A stretch of DNA of 64,000 bases, from positions 1-64,000 of the forward strand of contig CABHOY010000060.1 in the NCBI GenBank assembly GCA_902168105.1, given 5' to 3'. Positions 26,087 through 34,602 of this stretch are shown piece by piece. The notes beneath the pieces are model-generated. The model had not been told where the DNA came from. It was given only the letters and a program-made list of their open reading frames with translations, and searched no databases. The number at the start of each line of letters is the position of its first letter. Position 1 is the stretch's first letter. The DNA comes from an uncultured Flavihumibacter sp. Its GTDB lineage: Bacteria; Bacteroidota; Bacteroidia; Chitinophagales; Chitinophagaceae. Both the position numbers and the translations under genes were made by a program.

Positions 26087-26865
26087 TCAAATGCACCGGC
26101 TACTTCTACTTCCCGGTCTTCTGGCTCAATGTACTCAATTATAAAGTTATTCCGGCCTTCACCCACCATAATTCCCATATACTTCATCTGCACCAGTTCC
26201 AGCATACCCAGGAACAGGAAGATGGCATGGACCCTGTCCCGGCACAGATCGAAGATCTTTTCGAAAGCCATCGTCTTTTCCCTGGCAGCCAGGTCTATCA
26301 TGTACTCACGGGAACTTTCCATGGTGTATTCATATTTATATACCACGTGCTGTGGCTTATTTTCCCGTTGTTTTACACGCTGCATTACCTTTTCGAAAGT
26401 CTTGGTCAGCTTAAACAGGGTAAGCGTCTGTACCTCGGTCCCCTCACTCGTAGCTTCTCCTATAGCTGCCAGTTCTTTGGCGATATTACCGCGTTTGATC
26501 TGTAACATACGTTCAGCTTCCCGCTCTGCCAGTTCTGCCGCTGCCTGTTTGAAACGTTTGTATTCCAGTATCTTATCAATCAACTCCTGGCGAGGGTCAA
26601 TTTCCAGTCCCTGCTCATCCAGCTCTTTGCGGGGCAGTAACATTTTGGCCTTTATACGCATCAGTGTAGACACGAAAAGGATAAATTCACTGGCTAGCTC
26701 TATGTTCAACGACTCCAGGTGATGTATATATTCCAGGAAATCCTGTGTAATGGTCGTAATCGGGATATTATAAATGTCCAGCTCGTCCCTCTCAATAAAG
26801 AAGAGCAACAGGTCAAATGGCCCCTCGAACTGAGGCAGTTTTATCTTGTAAGAGTTGTCATTCAT
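26083..26865 (-). CDS. scpA: Segregation and condensation protein A
   Basis: Kleisin subunit of the SMC-ScpAB condensin that organises and segregates the chromosome. I start at ATG 26865 (MNDNSYKIKLPQFEGPFDLLLFFIERDELDIYNIPI), about 260 residues; a longer frame from 26886 begins inside the leader hairpin region. The N-terminal SMC-neck-binding helices and a C-terminal winged helix ('AIFLFLGMLELVQMKYMGIMV') are recognisable. It is preceded by a -7 box and a long hairpin and overlaps the downstream AraC gene by four bases. scpB is not adjacent. Confidence 0.93.
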   Translation of the reverse strand: MNDNSYKIKLPQFEGPFDLLLFFIERDELDIYNIPITTITQDFLEYIHHLESLNIELASEFILFVSTLMRIKAKMLLPRKELDEQGLEIDPRQELIDKILEYKRFKQAAAELAEREAERMLQIKRGNIAKELAAIGEATSEGTEVQTLTLFKLTKTFEKVMQRVKQRENKPQHVVYKYEYTMESSREYMIDLAAREKTMAFEKIFDLCRDRVHAIFLFLGMLELVQMKYMGIMVGEGRNNFIIEYIEPEDREVEVAGAFE

Positions 26866-26875
26866 AATGTTACAT

Positions 26876-26933
26876 ATGGCTTTCACTTATCTGCCGACAA
26901 CTGATCTGTTGCGGCATTGAAAGTGAAAGCCAT
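26876..26933 (-). promoter_or_regulatory. Long hairpin in the scpA 5' leader
   Basis: Perfect 13-base outer arms ATGGCTTTCACTT (26876-26888) and AAGTGAAAGCCAT (26921-26933), with inner TGCCG/CGGCA and CAAC/GTTG stems (22 pairs in all) and loop TGATCT. It ends 11 bp before the scpA ATG and is not followed by a T tract on the minus strand, so it is a leader structure or attenuator-like element rather than an ordinary terminator. Confidence 0.7.
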
Positions 26934-26941
26934 CAAAAATA
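26934..26941 (-). promoter_or_regulatory. -7 box upstream of scpA
   Basis: Perfect TATTTTTG on the minus strand, directly upstream of the leader hairpin. Transcription from here would include the whole hairpin. Confidence 0.5.
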
Positions 26942-26958
26942 ACGAAAAATCCCGCTCA

Positions 26959-27921
26959 TCAGAACTTGGCCGTAAAACCGACCCCTATCACCTGTTTCAC
27001 CTGTAATCTCGGCCCAAGTACGCCCGTTTTCTCATTGGCAAAGACCTTAACATCATCGTCATAGATCATATCAACAGAAACGTTGGCGGAAATATACTTG
27101 TTTACCTGCAGGTTGAGACTATTGGTCCAGAACAGGTCAATGTTCTGCGGGTTATGTTTATAGTCAGAGAACAGGTCCATCCTGGTCTTGTACACAATAT
27201 TCTTAGCGAGCGTCTTTACCCAGTTTACCGTCAGATACGCACCCAGCTCATTCTTCACATGTTTACCGGTATCAACGCCAAAGGCGCCCTGCGATGCCAG
27301 GTAATCATCTACCACAACCACATAACGTGCAGTGACCGGAGAAAAGAACACGGAAAGCTGATCATTGGGCTTATAGTCAAGACCTGGCGACACAAGCACA
27401 TATGCCGGCGCAAAAAAACGAGACACCAGCGTCGGCTTAGCCGTATCAGAAGACGGATATAAGTAACCATCTGTAAACTGGGTACGTAAATCCAGGAGGG
27501 CACTGAGGTAAAGGTTTCTCCCGATCTCATAACCATATTTTGTAGTAATGCCGATACGGTCGTCACTTTTACGCCCGCCAAGACTGGTCGTGTTCACATA
27601 GCCATATGCAAGGTCCAGCACATTGTCCCAGTTATTCTTTCCCTTTTTATAGAACGCATATGCACTCAGATTAGATGCCACGGAGAAGGAGAACTTGTCG
27701 CCACCCGCAGCCCAGTTTGTCAGGCTTCCCTGGTTAATATTCAGGTTAAAAATGCCTCCCTTCTTCCATACGGAGGGAACAGTATCATTGGCATCTTTCT
27801 TAATTTTTCCGCTGGCTTCTTCTCTGGATGTTTTCATCCAGTCACTTTGTGCGCGCAGGAATGAAGTGCATACCAAAAAACAAATAATAGTCAGGACGGA
27901 TCTTCTCATCAGTGTAAACAT
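26959..27921 (-). CDS. DUF3078 family outer-membrane protein
   Basis: 320 residues; ATG 27921 or 27909 both give a signal peptide ending near 'SFLRAQ'. The DUF3078 pattern is clear: 'VWKKGGIFNLNINQGSLTNWAAGGDKFSFSVASNLSAYAFYKKGKNNWDNVLDLAYGYV'. The rest consists of alternating beta-strands with aromatic ends and a terminal Phe, consistent with an outer-membrane barrel. The family is widespread in Bacteroidota and has no assigned function. It lies upstream of scpA on the same strand, with about 90 bp between stop and the scpA ATG. Confidence 0.85.
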   Translation of the reverse strand: MFTLMRRSVLTIICFLVCTSFLRAQSDWMKTSREEASGKIKKDANDTVPSVWKKGGIFNLNINQGSLTNWAAGGDKFSFSVASNLSAYAFYKKGKNNWDNVLDLAYGYVNTTSLGGRKSDDRIGITTKYGYEIGRNLYLSALLDLRTQFTDGYLYPSSDTAKPTLVSRFFAPAYVLVSPGLDYKPNDQLSVFFSPVTARYVVVVDDYLASQGAFGVDTGKHVKNELGAYLTVNWVKTLAKNIVYKTRMDLFSDYKHNPQNIDLFWTNSLNLQVNKYISANVSVDMIYDDDVKVFANEKTGVLGPRLQVKQVIGVGFTAKF

Positions 27922-28107
27922 TTAAATGCTGTGGATAAATATTGCCGGTGTTGGCGTTACGAACATGCCACGTCATAGGAACGTGACCGCAAAAATATAA
28001 AACTAACGGGGAATTTCCCCAGTGGGGATAAAGGCAGCTGGCCCAAAGCAATATCTGTGCAGCGATAGGAATACGCTACAACACTCAGGGCCAGCATTAT
28101 AATGAGA

Positions 28108-28542
28108 TTATTTACTCTTCAGTACATCACGGATCTCCATCAATAATTTTTCTTCTGTAGTTGGCACTGGTGGGGCAGCAGGAGCAGGCGCTTCTTCTTT
28201 CTTCCTGGTAAGACGGTTAATAAACTTCACCAACAGAAAGATACAAAAAGCCATAATGATAAAATCAATACAGTTCTGTATAAAGATGCCATATGATACA
28301 ACAGGTATCCCGGCTGTCTTTGCCGCTTCAAGGGTATCAGCAGTTCCCTTACTATAGTCCAACTGAATGAATTTCTGTTTGAAATCCACCTTTCCTGTCA
28401 GAATACCCAGTATGGGCATAAAGATGTTATCGACCAATGAAGAAACAATCTTTCCGAAAGCAGCACCGATGATCACACCGACAGCCAGATCAATAACATT
28501 TCCTTTGGTTGCAAACTCTTTAAACTCTTTGAAGAACGACAT
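28108..28542 (-). CDS. mscL: Large-conductance mechanosensitive channel
   Basis: 144 residues. MscL pentamers open under membrane tension on hypo-osmotic shock. The N-terminal amphipathic helix and TM1 are standard ('MSFFKEFKEFATKGNVIDLAVGVIIGAAFGKIVSSLVDNIFMP'); TM2 is 'YGIFIQNCIDFIIMAFCIFLLVKFINRL', followed by a Pro/Ala linker and the C-terminal helix 'EEKLLMEIRDVLKSK'. It lies downstream of PPK2 on the same strand with a 77-bp gap. Confidence 0.96.
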   Translation of the reverse strand: MSFFKEFKEFATKGNVIDLAVGVIIGAAFGKIVSSLVDNIFMPILGILTGKVDFKQKFIQLDYSKGTADTLEAAKTAGIPVVSYGIFIQNCIDFIIMAFCIFLLVKFINRLTRKKEEAPAPAAPPVPTTEEKLLMEIRDVLKSK

Positions 28543-28619
28543 AATAAACTTTTTAAGGGTGAAGACAATCTCGGCTAAAGATAATTATTATACTTTATAC
28601 CAATATTACTGTTGCCATT

Positions 28620-29366
28620 TTATCTCTGCAGTTTCGGATACTCCATATGAAAAGAACGGAGTGTGTCCCTCAACGTTTGTGCCACTATGTATTCCTTATA
28701 CCAGTTCCTGTCTGCAGGAACGATGATCCATCTGACATCATTACACTTTTCAATAGCATCTTCGTACATTCGTCTGTAATCCTTCCACAGCTTGGCTTCT
28801 GTCGAATCGTTCTTATTATATTTCCACATTTTACGCGGATCTTCCAGGCGTTCTTTCAAGCGGCTTTTCTGCTCATCTTCTGAAATATGCAGATAGAATT
28901 TCAGGATAGTCGTGTTGTTATGTTCACTCAGCAGCCGTTCAAAATCATTGATGGCCTTCATCCTTTTTTCTGCAGTTTCATCATCTATCCATTTATGCAC
29001 ACGTTGTATCAGAATATCTTCATAGTGCGAACGATTGAACACCTGAATCATTCCTTTTGCAGGTGCAAACTTGTGTATACGCCAGAGAAAGTCATGGTCC
29101 ATTTCATCTTGCAGTGGTGCTTTGAACGACTGCACGTCTACTCCCTGCGGATTCATGTTACCCAGCACTTTCCTGATGAGGCCATCTTTTCCACTGGCGT
29201 CCATTCCCTGCAATACTATCAAAATGGAGTGTTTATGCTCTGCATATAAAAGATTTTGCAGCTCATCCAGTTCTTCTACTATTTCTTTGGTAACTCCTTT
29301 GATGACTTTTTTGTCCACTCCTTCCGGGGCGTCGGTGCTGATCTCTGAGAGATTGATCTTATTCAT
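28620..29366 (-). CDS. Polyphosphate kinase 2 family phosphotransferase
   Basis: About 248 residues from ATG 29366; a TTG at 29399 is less likely. PPK2 enzymes move phosphate between polyphosphate and nucleotides. The Walker A 'GMDASGKDG' is at about residues 54-62, with 'NRSHYEDILIQRVH', 'KFYLHISEDEQKSRLKERLEDPRKMWKY' and the lid motif region also present. The single domain and these motifs are most like class III PPK2, which use polyphosphate to phosphorylate AMP and ADP. The class assignment is from remembered motifs only. Confidence 0.88.
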   Translation of the reverse strand: MNKINLSEISTDAPEGVDKKVIKGVTKEIVEELDELQNLLYAEHKHSILIVLQGMDASGKDGLIRKVLGNMNPQGVDVQSFKAPLQDEMDHDFLWRIHKFAPAKGMIQVFNRSHYEDILIQRVHKWIDDETAEKRMKAINDFERLLSEHNNTTILKFYLHISEDEQKSRLKERLEDPRKMWKYNKNDSTEAKLWKDYRRMYEDAIEKCNDVRWIIVPADRNWYKEYIVAQTLRDTLRSFHMEYPKLQR

Positions 29367-29489
29367 TATACAAGGGTTAAGTTCATTTAACAGTAACAAA
29401 ATACACTCCGAAGTGTTGACGTCATGGTAAAATCTGCCTGTTCATATTAATAAAATATACGGAACTTTGCTGACTTAAAACAACCTTGC

Positions 29490-30359
29490 GTGAACAGCCG
29501 TGCCATCAACTGGAGCATCTTCCTATTATTATCGCTGACCTGGGGTAGTTCTTTTATACTGATGAAAATCGGTCTGGAAGCGCTCTCACCATACCAGGTA
29601 GCCAGCCTACGCCTGTTGAGCGCAGGCGTCGCCTTACTGCCGTTTTTCATAAAGTTCATACGTAAGACGCCCCTGAATAAGATCCCCATCATTATTTTGT
29701 CCGGCATTCTGGGCAACCTCATACCTGCCTACCTGTTCTGCATCGCTGAAACGCGGATAGACAGTGCACTGGCAGGTATCTTAAATGGCCTGGTACCATT
29801 GATGTCCCTACTGGCAGGCTTTTTCATCTTTCAGGCGCCTATCGTCAGGCAACAGTTAGGAGGTATTTTTATCGGTCTGCTTGGTGTAGTACTGCTCTTT
29901 GTGGTAAAAGGTGTTGATACCGGTTATTGGTACTATGGTTTGTGGATCGTATTGGCTACCATTTGTTACGGGGTCAATATTGCGCTGGTACATCACCATC
30001 TGAAGGGATACAGTTCCCTACAACTGGGCTCTATTGCGCTATTCTTCTGCGCCATTTTCGCGCTACCGGTGCTCATCTTTACTGACTTCTTTCCTTTGCT
30101 GTCCGCTCCTGAAGTACCGTGGCGCTCATTAGCCGCCAGTGTTACTTTGGGTGTGCTTGGAAGTGGTATCGCTTCGGTGCTATTTTACATTTTGATCAAT
30201 AGAGCCGGCGCATTATTCGCCTCTATGGTCACTTATGCTTTGCCGGTAGTTGCTATTGGCTGGGGCTTGCTTGCCGGCGAGCGTATCTCATTCATGCAGG
30301 TATTATGCCTGGGTGTAATACTCGCGGGTGTATTTATTGTTAATAAAGCAAAACGCTGA
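29490..30359 (+). CDS. EamA/DMT-family transporter
   Basis: 289 residues with ten predicted membrane helices arranged as two EamA repeats ('NWSIFLLLSLTWGSSFILMKIGLEALSPYQVASLRLLSAG' and the second copy from about residue 150). The start is GTG at 29490; no ATG in frame would keep the first helix. Family members export metabolites or amino acids; this substrate is unknown. It is divergent from PPK2 and convergent with frr. Confidence 0.9.
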   Translation: MNSRAINWSIFLLLSLTWGSSFILMKIGLEALSPYQVASLRLLSAGVALLPFFIKFIRKTPLNKIPIIILSGILGNLIPAYLFCIAETRIDSALAGILNGLVPLMSLLAGFFIFQAPIVRQQLGGIFIGLLGVVLLFVVKGVDTGYWYYGLWIVLATICYGVNIALVHHHLKGYSSLQLGSIALFFCAIFALPVLIFTDFFPLLSAPEVPWRSLAASVTLGVLGSGIASVLFYILINRAGALFASMVTYALPVVAIGWGLLAGERISFMQVLCLGVILAGVFIVNKAKR

Positions 30360-30439
30360 TCCCGACGGACCAGCGTTTTACTTTATTCGTTTATGTAAGT
30401 TCAGCTACTACGTGACGCAGTATTTACCGGCAATGCAGG

Positions 30440-31003
30440 TTAGATCACCATGATCTCTTTCTCCTTCTGCGCGGTATGCTTGTCTACTATGTCAATATAT
30501 TTGTTGGTCAGGCTTTGGATGTCGGCCTCTGAATCTTTCGCCGTATCCTCACTCAAACCATCTTTCTGCAGTTTTTTGATAGCTTCGATCGCATCCCTGC
30601 GGATATTCCTGATAGCTATTTTCGCCTGCTCGCCTTCATTAAGGGCACGTTTTACAAATTCCTTTCTTCTTTCTTCTGTTAGTGGCGGCAGGAACATACG
30701 GATAATCTGTCCGTCGTTCTGCGGATTAATGCCAATGTTGGAGGCAATGATCGCCCTTTCTATTGGTTGGAGCATATTCCTTTCCCATGGCTGAATGGTC
30801 AGGGTGCGGGCATCAGCCACTGCGATGTTGGCTACCTGCGCAAGGGGAGTAGGCGCACCATAGTAGTCTACCGTAATTCCATCCAATATCTGCGGGTTAG
30901 CTTTACCGGCCCTGATCTTAGTGAGTTCTACTTCCAGGTGTCCGATGGCCTTTTGCATGGTTCCGGTGGCATCGTCTATAATTAACGTTAGATCATCTTG
31001 CAT
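30440..31003 (-). CDS. frr: Ribosome recycling factor
   Basis: 187 residues, the standard length. RRF, with EF-G, splits post-termination ribosomes. Signature stretches include 'LTKIRAGKANPQILDGITVDYYGAPTPLAQVANIAV', 'IQPWERNMLQPIERAI' and 'IRMFLPPLTEERRKEFVKRA'. A perfect -7 box (TAGGTTTG) lies 24 bp upstream. pyrH is not adjacent in this window, unlike in many bacteria. Confidence 0.97.
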   Translation of the reverse strand: MQDDLTLIIDDATGTMQKAIGHLEVELTKIRAGKANPQILDGITVDYYGAPTPLAQVANIAVADARTLTIQPWERNMLQPIERAIIASNIGINPQNDGQIIRMFLPPLTEERRKEFVKRALNEGEQAKIAIRNIRRDAIEAIKKLQKDGLSEDTAKDSEADIQSLTNKYIDIVDKHTAQKEKEIMVI

Positions 31004-31026
31004 AGCAAAAAATAATTAAGTGCCTG

Positions 31027-31034
31027 CAAACCTA
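31027..31034 (-). promoter_or_regulatory. -7 box of the frr promoter
   Basis: TAGGTTTG on the minus strand; TTTC occupies the -33 position (31054-31057) at the canonical 19-bp spacing. Confidence 0.65.
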
Positions 31035-31104
31035 CAGGATTTATCTGAATTTGGAAAGTCGTTACAAAGGGAGGGGCTCCGGTACAGGATGACCGGGCCT
31101 GTAA

Positions 31105-32259
31105 TTATTTGTCCTGCAGGATACCTTTTGTGTTCACACGCAGGATCTTAGGAGGATTAGCCGTAACCTGTGCCTCATTGGCAGCATCCTTGATAGCTGA
31201 CACTGTAAGCGCCCGCAGCATAGCTTCCTTCCTTTTTTTCATCTGATACAGTATACCGGTAAATAGCAGCGCCGAACCCAGGATCGCACTTAGCAGGTAG
31301 GCAGAACCTATATCCTGAAGGGCAAATGCCAGGGCAATATAGCCTGCGTTGATCATTACCATTACCACGGAGGTCTGTTTGTGATTCAGTCCCAGTTCCA
31401 GCAGGTAATGGTGAATATGATTACGGTCTGCAGAGAAAGGAGACCTTCCGTTCATCATACGGATCGCAAATACGCGCAATGTGTCGAACAACGGCATGAT
31501 CAGGATAGCGATTGCCACAATAGGTACGGAAGTTACCGGTAGTTTACCTGCAGGGTTGCCCGCTACTTCAATAAATTTAACAGCCAGGATGGCGTTTACC
31601 AATCCCACCATCAGGGAACCAGTGTCCCCCATGAATATACGTGCAGGAGAAATGTTATAGATAAGAAAAGCAGCCAGTCCGCCAGCCATCGCAAAACCCA
31701 TTACTGCATATAGCAGTTCGCCTGTGTACAGGAAATAGGTACCCAGTACGCCGGATACCAGCATACCGATACTACCAGCCAAACCATCTACACCATCGAT
31801 AAGATTGAAGGCGTTGATGATAACCAGGAAAGTAAAATAAGTGAGTAAGAGACTGAAATGTGGAGGAAGGGCATCAATACCCATAATTCCGTACATGCTG
31901 CTGATCTGTAAATTGCCCAGATATATCACAGCGAAAGAAGCCATTAATTGCCCGATCAGTTTTTTTAACGGAGAAAGTCCCACAATATCATCCTTCATCC
32001 CAACCATAAAGATCACGATGAATGCCGCCACCATATACTGAAAAGGGGAATCAGCAAACGCAGGTACACATACCGCAGATGCCATTACAAAACCTGAAAA
32101 AAAACCGATACCCCCTAAAGTTGGTATACGAGCCTTGTGAGATTTCCGTTCGTCCGGTTCGTCATAAAGATGTTTCAATTCAGCAACCCTTATTAAAACA
32201 GGGATTGCAAAATAGGTTATAACAAAACTCAGGACGGTCGCAATTAAAACATTCTCCAT
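31105..32259 (-). CDS. MraY/WecA-like undecaprenyl-phosphate sugar-1-phosphate transferase
   Basis: 384 residues, about ten membrane helices. The family transfers a sugar 1-phosphate from a UDP-sugar to undecaprenyl phosphate, starting O-antigen, teichoic-acid or exopolysaccharide chains. Catalytic motifs are visible: 'RIPTLGGIGFF', 'GMKDDIVGLSPLKK', 'NAFNLIDGVDGLAGS', 'ARIFMGDTGSLMVG' and the cytosolic 'ADRNHIHHYLL' loop, which is typical of WecA-like rather than MraY enzymes. The C-terminal 60 residues are a soluble tail. It is a single gene, divergent from the transketolase subunit. Confidence 0.92.
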   Translation of the reverse strand: MENVLIATVLSFVITYFAIPVLIRVAELKHLYDEPDERKSHKARIPTLGGIGFFSGFVMASAVCVPAFADSPFQYMVAAFIVIFMVGMKDDIVGLSPLKKLIGQLMASFAVIYLGNLQISSMYGIMGIDALPPHFSLLLTYFTFLVIINAFNLIDGVDGLAGSIGMLVSGVLGTYFLYTGELLYAVMGFAMAGGLAAFLIYNISPARIFMGDTGSLMVGLVNAILAVKFIEVAGNPAGKLPVTSVPIVAIAILIMPLFDTLRVFAIRMMNGRSPFSADRNHIHHYLLELGLNHKQTSVVMVMINAGYIALAFALQDIGSAYLLSAILGSALLFTGILYQMKKRKEAMLRALTVSAIKDAANEAQVTANPPKILRVNTKGILQDK

Positions 32260-32281
32260 GTTGGGAGGGGCTTGATTCCTG

Positions 32282-32289
32282 CAAAGATA
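32282..32289 (-). promoter_or_regulatory. -7 box upstream of the WecA-like gene
   Basis: Perfect TATCTTTG on the minus strand, 22 bp before the start, with a TTTG at 22-bp spacing upstream (32312-32315). Confidence 0.6.
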
Positions 32290-32438
32290 TTAATTTCAAT
32301 CAAATGTGTATCAAAAAAATAGGAAATTAAATAGATTTGAAGCCTGGATCACGAAAAACTATTAGCTTTAAAGACTAAATATGCCAGGGATCTATCTAAT
32401 TTTTCTATTAATTTAGCAATTCAAAATTTGCAATTATC

Positions 32439-33278
32439 ATGCCTCAGTTGAAAGACATAGCAACACAAATAAGACGGGACATAGTTCGTATGGTGCATGG
32501 CTGCCAAAGCGGCCATCCAGGTGGTTCTTTAGGATGTGCAGATTTCTTTACCGCCCTTTATTTCAAAATTATGCAGCATAAGCCGCAGCCTTTTGACATG
32601 GATGGTGGAGATCAGGACCTGTTCTTCCTTTCAAACGGGCACATTTCACCAGTATTCTACAGCACTTTAGCCCACGCAGGCTATTTTCCTAAAGAAGAAC
32701 TGACTACCTTCCGTAAACTTAACTCCCGCCTTCAGGGTCACCCGACAACTCATGAACACCTGCCAGGTATCAGGGTCGCTTCAGGTTCTCTCGGACAGGG
32801 TATGAGCGTAGCTATCGGTGCTGCTCTCTCCAAAAAATTAAATAACGACGACCGTCTGGTATTCTCCCTCCATGGTGATGGTGAACTCGAAGAAGGTCAG
32901 AACTGGGAAGCGATCATGTTCGCTCCCCATCATAAAGTAGACAATCTGATTGTAACGGTTGACTGGAACGGTCAGCAGATTGACGGTACCGTGGCAGATG
33001 TAGCCGGACTGGGCGACCTGGAACCGAAATTTGCTTCTTTCGGATGGAAAGTACTGCACATGGACGGTAACAATATGGACGAAGTAGTTGCTACCCTGGA
33101 GAAAGCTGTTAGCTTAACAGGACAGGGACAGCCTATCGTGATCCTGATGAAAACCGTAATGGGTAAAGGCGTTGACTTCATGGAAGGTCATCACGAATGG
33201 CATGGTATTGCCCCGAATGATGAACAACTGGCAAAAGCGCTCACCCAATTACCAGCAACAGAATTAGGTGACTATTAA
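32439..33278 (+). CDS. Transketolase, N-terminal (ThDP-binding) subunit
   Basis: 279 residues, equal to the N-terminal half of a split transketolase, which moves two-carbon units in the pentose-phosphate pathway. Features are 'GHPGGSLGCADFFTALYF', 'FLSNGHISPVFYSTLAHAGYF', 'ASGSLGQGMSVAIGAA' and the ThDP motif 'HGDGELEEGQNWEAIMFA...VDWN'. The C-terminal pyrimidine-binding subunit normally follows directly in split systems, but here a terminator and a convergent gene follow instead. The partner must be encoded elsewhere for the enzyme to work. Confidence 0.93.
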   Translation: MPQLKDIATQIRRDIVRMVHGCQSGHPGGSLGCADFFTALYFKIMQHKPQPFDMDGGDQDLFFLSNGHISPVFYSTLAHAGYFPKEELTTFRKLNSRLQGHPTTHEHLPGIRVASGSLGQGMSVAIGAALSKKLNNDDRLVFSLHGDGELEEGQNWEAIMFAPHHKVDNLIVTVDWNGQQIDGTVADVAGLGDLEPKFASFGWKVLHMDGNNMDEVVATLEKAVSLTGQGQPIVILMKTVMGKGVDFMEGHHEWHGIAPNDEQLAKALTQLPATELGDY

Positions 33279-33300
33279 TAACAATACTTTTAATAATAAA

Positions 33301-33333
33301 AAAAGCATCCGCCTTATAAACGGATGCTTTTTT
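33301..33333. terminator. Bidirectional terminator after the transketolase subunit
   Basis: Perfect arms AAAAGCATCCG (33301-33311) and CGGATGCTTTT (33321-33331), with flanking A and T tracts serving both convergent genes. Confidence 0.9.
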
Positions 33334-33363
33334 ATTTGATATTATTCTTAGTAATAATTGTTA

Positions 33364-34590
33364 TCAGGTTGCTTTTAACTCCATATGCTGTCTGGCAGCC
33401 CTTTTAGCAGGATACCAGCTGGCCGCCATCCCGATTACAAGGATCGTAACACTTACCAGTATAAAATCACTGATATGCATACTTACCGGATATGCACTCA
33501 CGAGGAAAGAATCTTCTTCCAGTTTTATAAATCCAAATTTCTGCTGCAATAAGCAAAACACAATACTGATCCCAAAACCGATCACCGTTCCTATTCCCGC
33601 AATGATCAGTCCTTCCGTAAGGAAAATACGCATGATCAGTCGTGAACGGGCACCCATCGCATTCAGAATGGTGATATCTTTCCGCTTCTCCATTACCAGC
33701 ATATATAATGAGCCGATCATATTAAATGCAGCAATCACCAGGATGAAACTCATGATCACATACACCGCCCATCTCTCGGTCTGCATAATTGCATACAGTG
33801 CCTGGTTCTGCTCATAGCGGGTTTCAACAGTAAAACCATTGCCCAGTACTGCCTGCAGGCGCTGCTTCAACACCACGTCGTCCAGACCGGATACACCTTT
33901 CACTTCCAGTGCCGACATCTCATCGTTATTCATGCCCAGTAGCCCACGCATGAACGATATATTTGTGATCACATATTTGCTATTGAATTCCTGCTGGATA
34001 GCAAAAGACCCTGACGGATATAATATCCCGCTGCCCAATGCATCTTCAGGTGTAGTAACACTTTTCACATTTCTCCGGGGAAGATATACACTGACAGGTG
34101 TAAGGTCCCGCTCTAGGTCTACGCCTAGCGCCAGTTCCAGATCAACCCCCAATATAGCCTTGTAGCCATTTTCATCGCCGGTATCAAATTTACCATGGGC
34201 AATGCTCTTATCTACCGCAGCTACCTTGTTGTAATTGTTATCAACTCCTTTCAGGATGGCAATGGTCTGATCTCCTTCACCATAACGCAATACAGCTTTC
34301 TCTTCCACAACTTCCGTCATATCAGCCACACCCTTAACGGCAGCGATCTGTTTCAGCTGAGCTGCTGTAAGTGTGATGGACTTGCCAGTCACCGCGCTGA
34401 TCTTTACCGATGGATAAAAAGTAGTATACAGGGATTTCACCAGTCCTTCAAATCCGTTAAATACACTGAGGATAACGATCAGCGCACCTGCACCTACTGC
34501 AATTGCCGATACACTGACCCAGGCGATGATATTAATGGCATTGGTACTTTTTTTTGCCCGGAAATAACGGGATGCGAACTGCCAGATCAA
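33364..34590 (-). CDS. LolC/LolE-like ABC permease (FtsX/MacB fold)
   Basis: 408 residues. An N-terminal transmembrane helix ('IAWVSVSAIAVGAGALIVILSVFNGFE') is followed by a periplasmic MacB-like domain, then three C-terminal helices ('VIMSFILVIAAFNMIGSLYMLVMEKRKDITILNAMGA' and following). This is the layout of lipoprotein-releasing permeases. The only usable start codon before the conserved 'IWQFASRYFRAKKSTNAIN' is TTG at 34590, 12 bp after the rbfA stop. The ATPase partner (LolD-like) is not adjacent. Lipoprotein release from the inner membrane is the likely but unproven role. Confidence 0.88.
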   Translation of the reverse strand: MIWQFASRYFRAKKSTNAINIIAWVSVSAIAVGAGALIVILSVFNGFEGLVKSLYTTFYPSVKISAVTGKSITLTAAQLKQIAAVKGVADMTEVVEEKAVLRYGEGDQTIAILKGVDNNYNKVAAVDKSIAHGKFDTGDENGYKAILGVDLELALGVDLERDLTPVSVYLPRRNVKSVTTPEDALGSGILYPSGSFAIQQEFNSKYVITNISFMRGLLGMNNDEMSALEVKGVSGLDDVVLKQRLQAVLGNGFTVETRYEQNQALYAIMQTERWAVYVIMSFILVIAAFNMIGSLYMLVMEKRKDITILNAMGARSRLIMRIFLTEGLIIAGIGTVIGFGISIVFCLLQQKFGFIKLEEDSFLVSAYPVSMHISDFILVSVTILVIGMAASWYPAKRAARQHMELKAT

Positions 34591-34602
34591 ATTGATGTAG
34601 TT

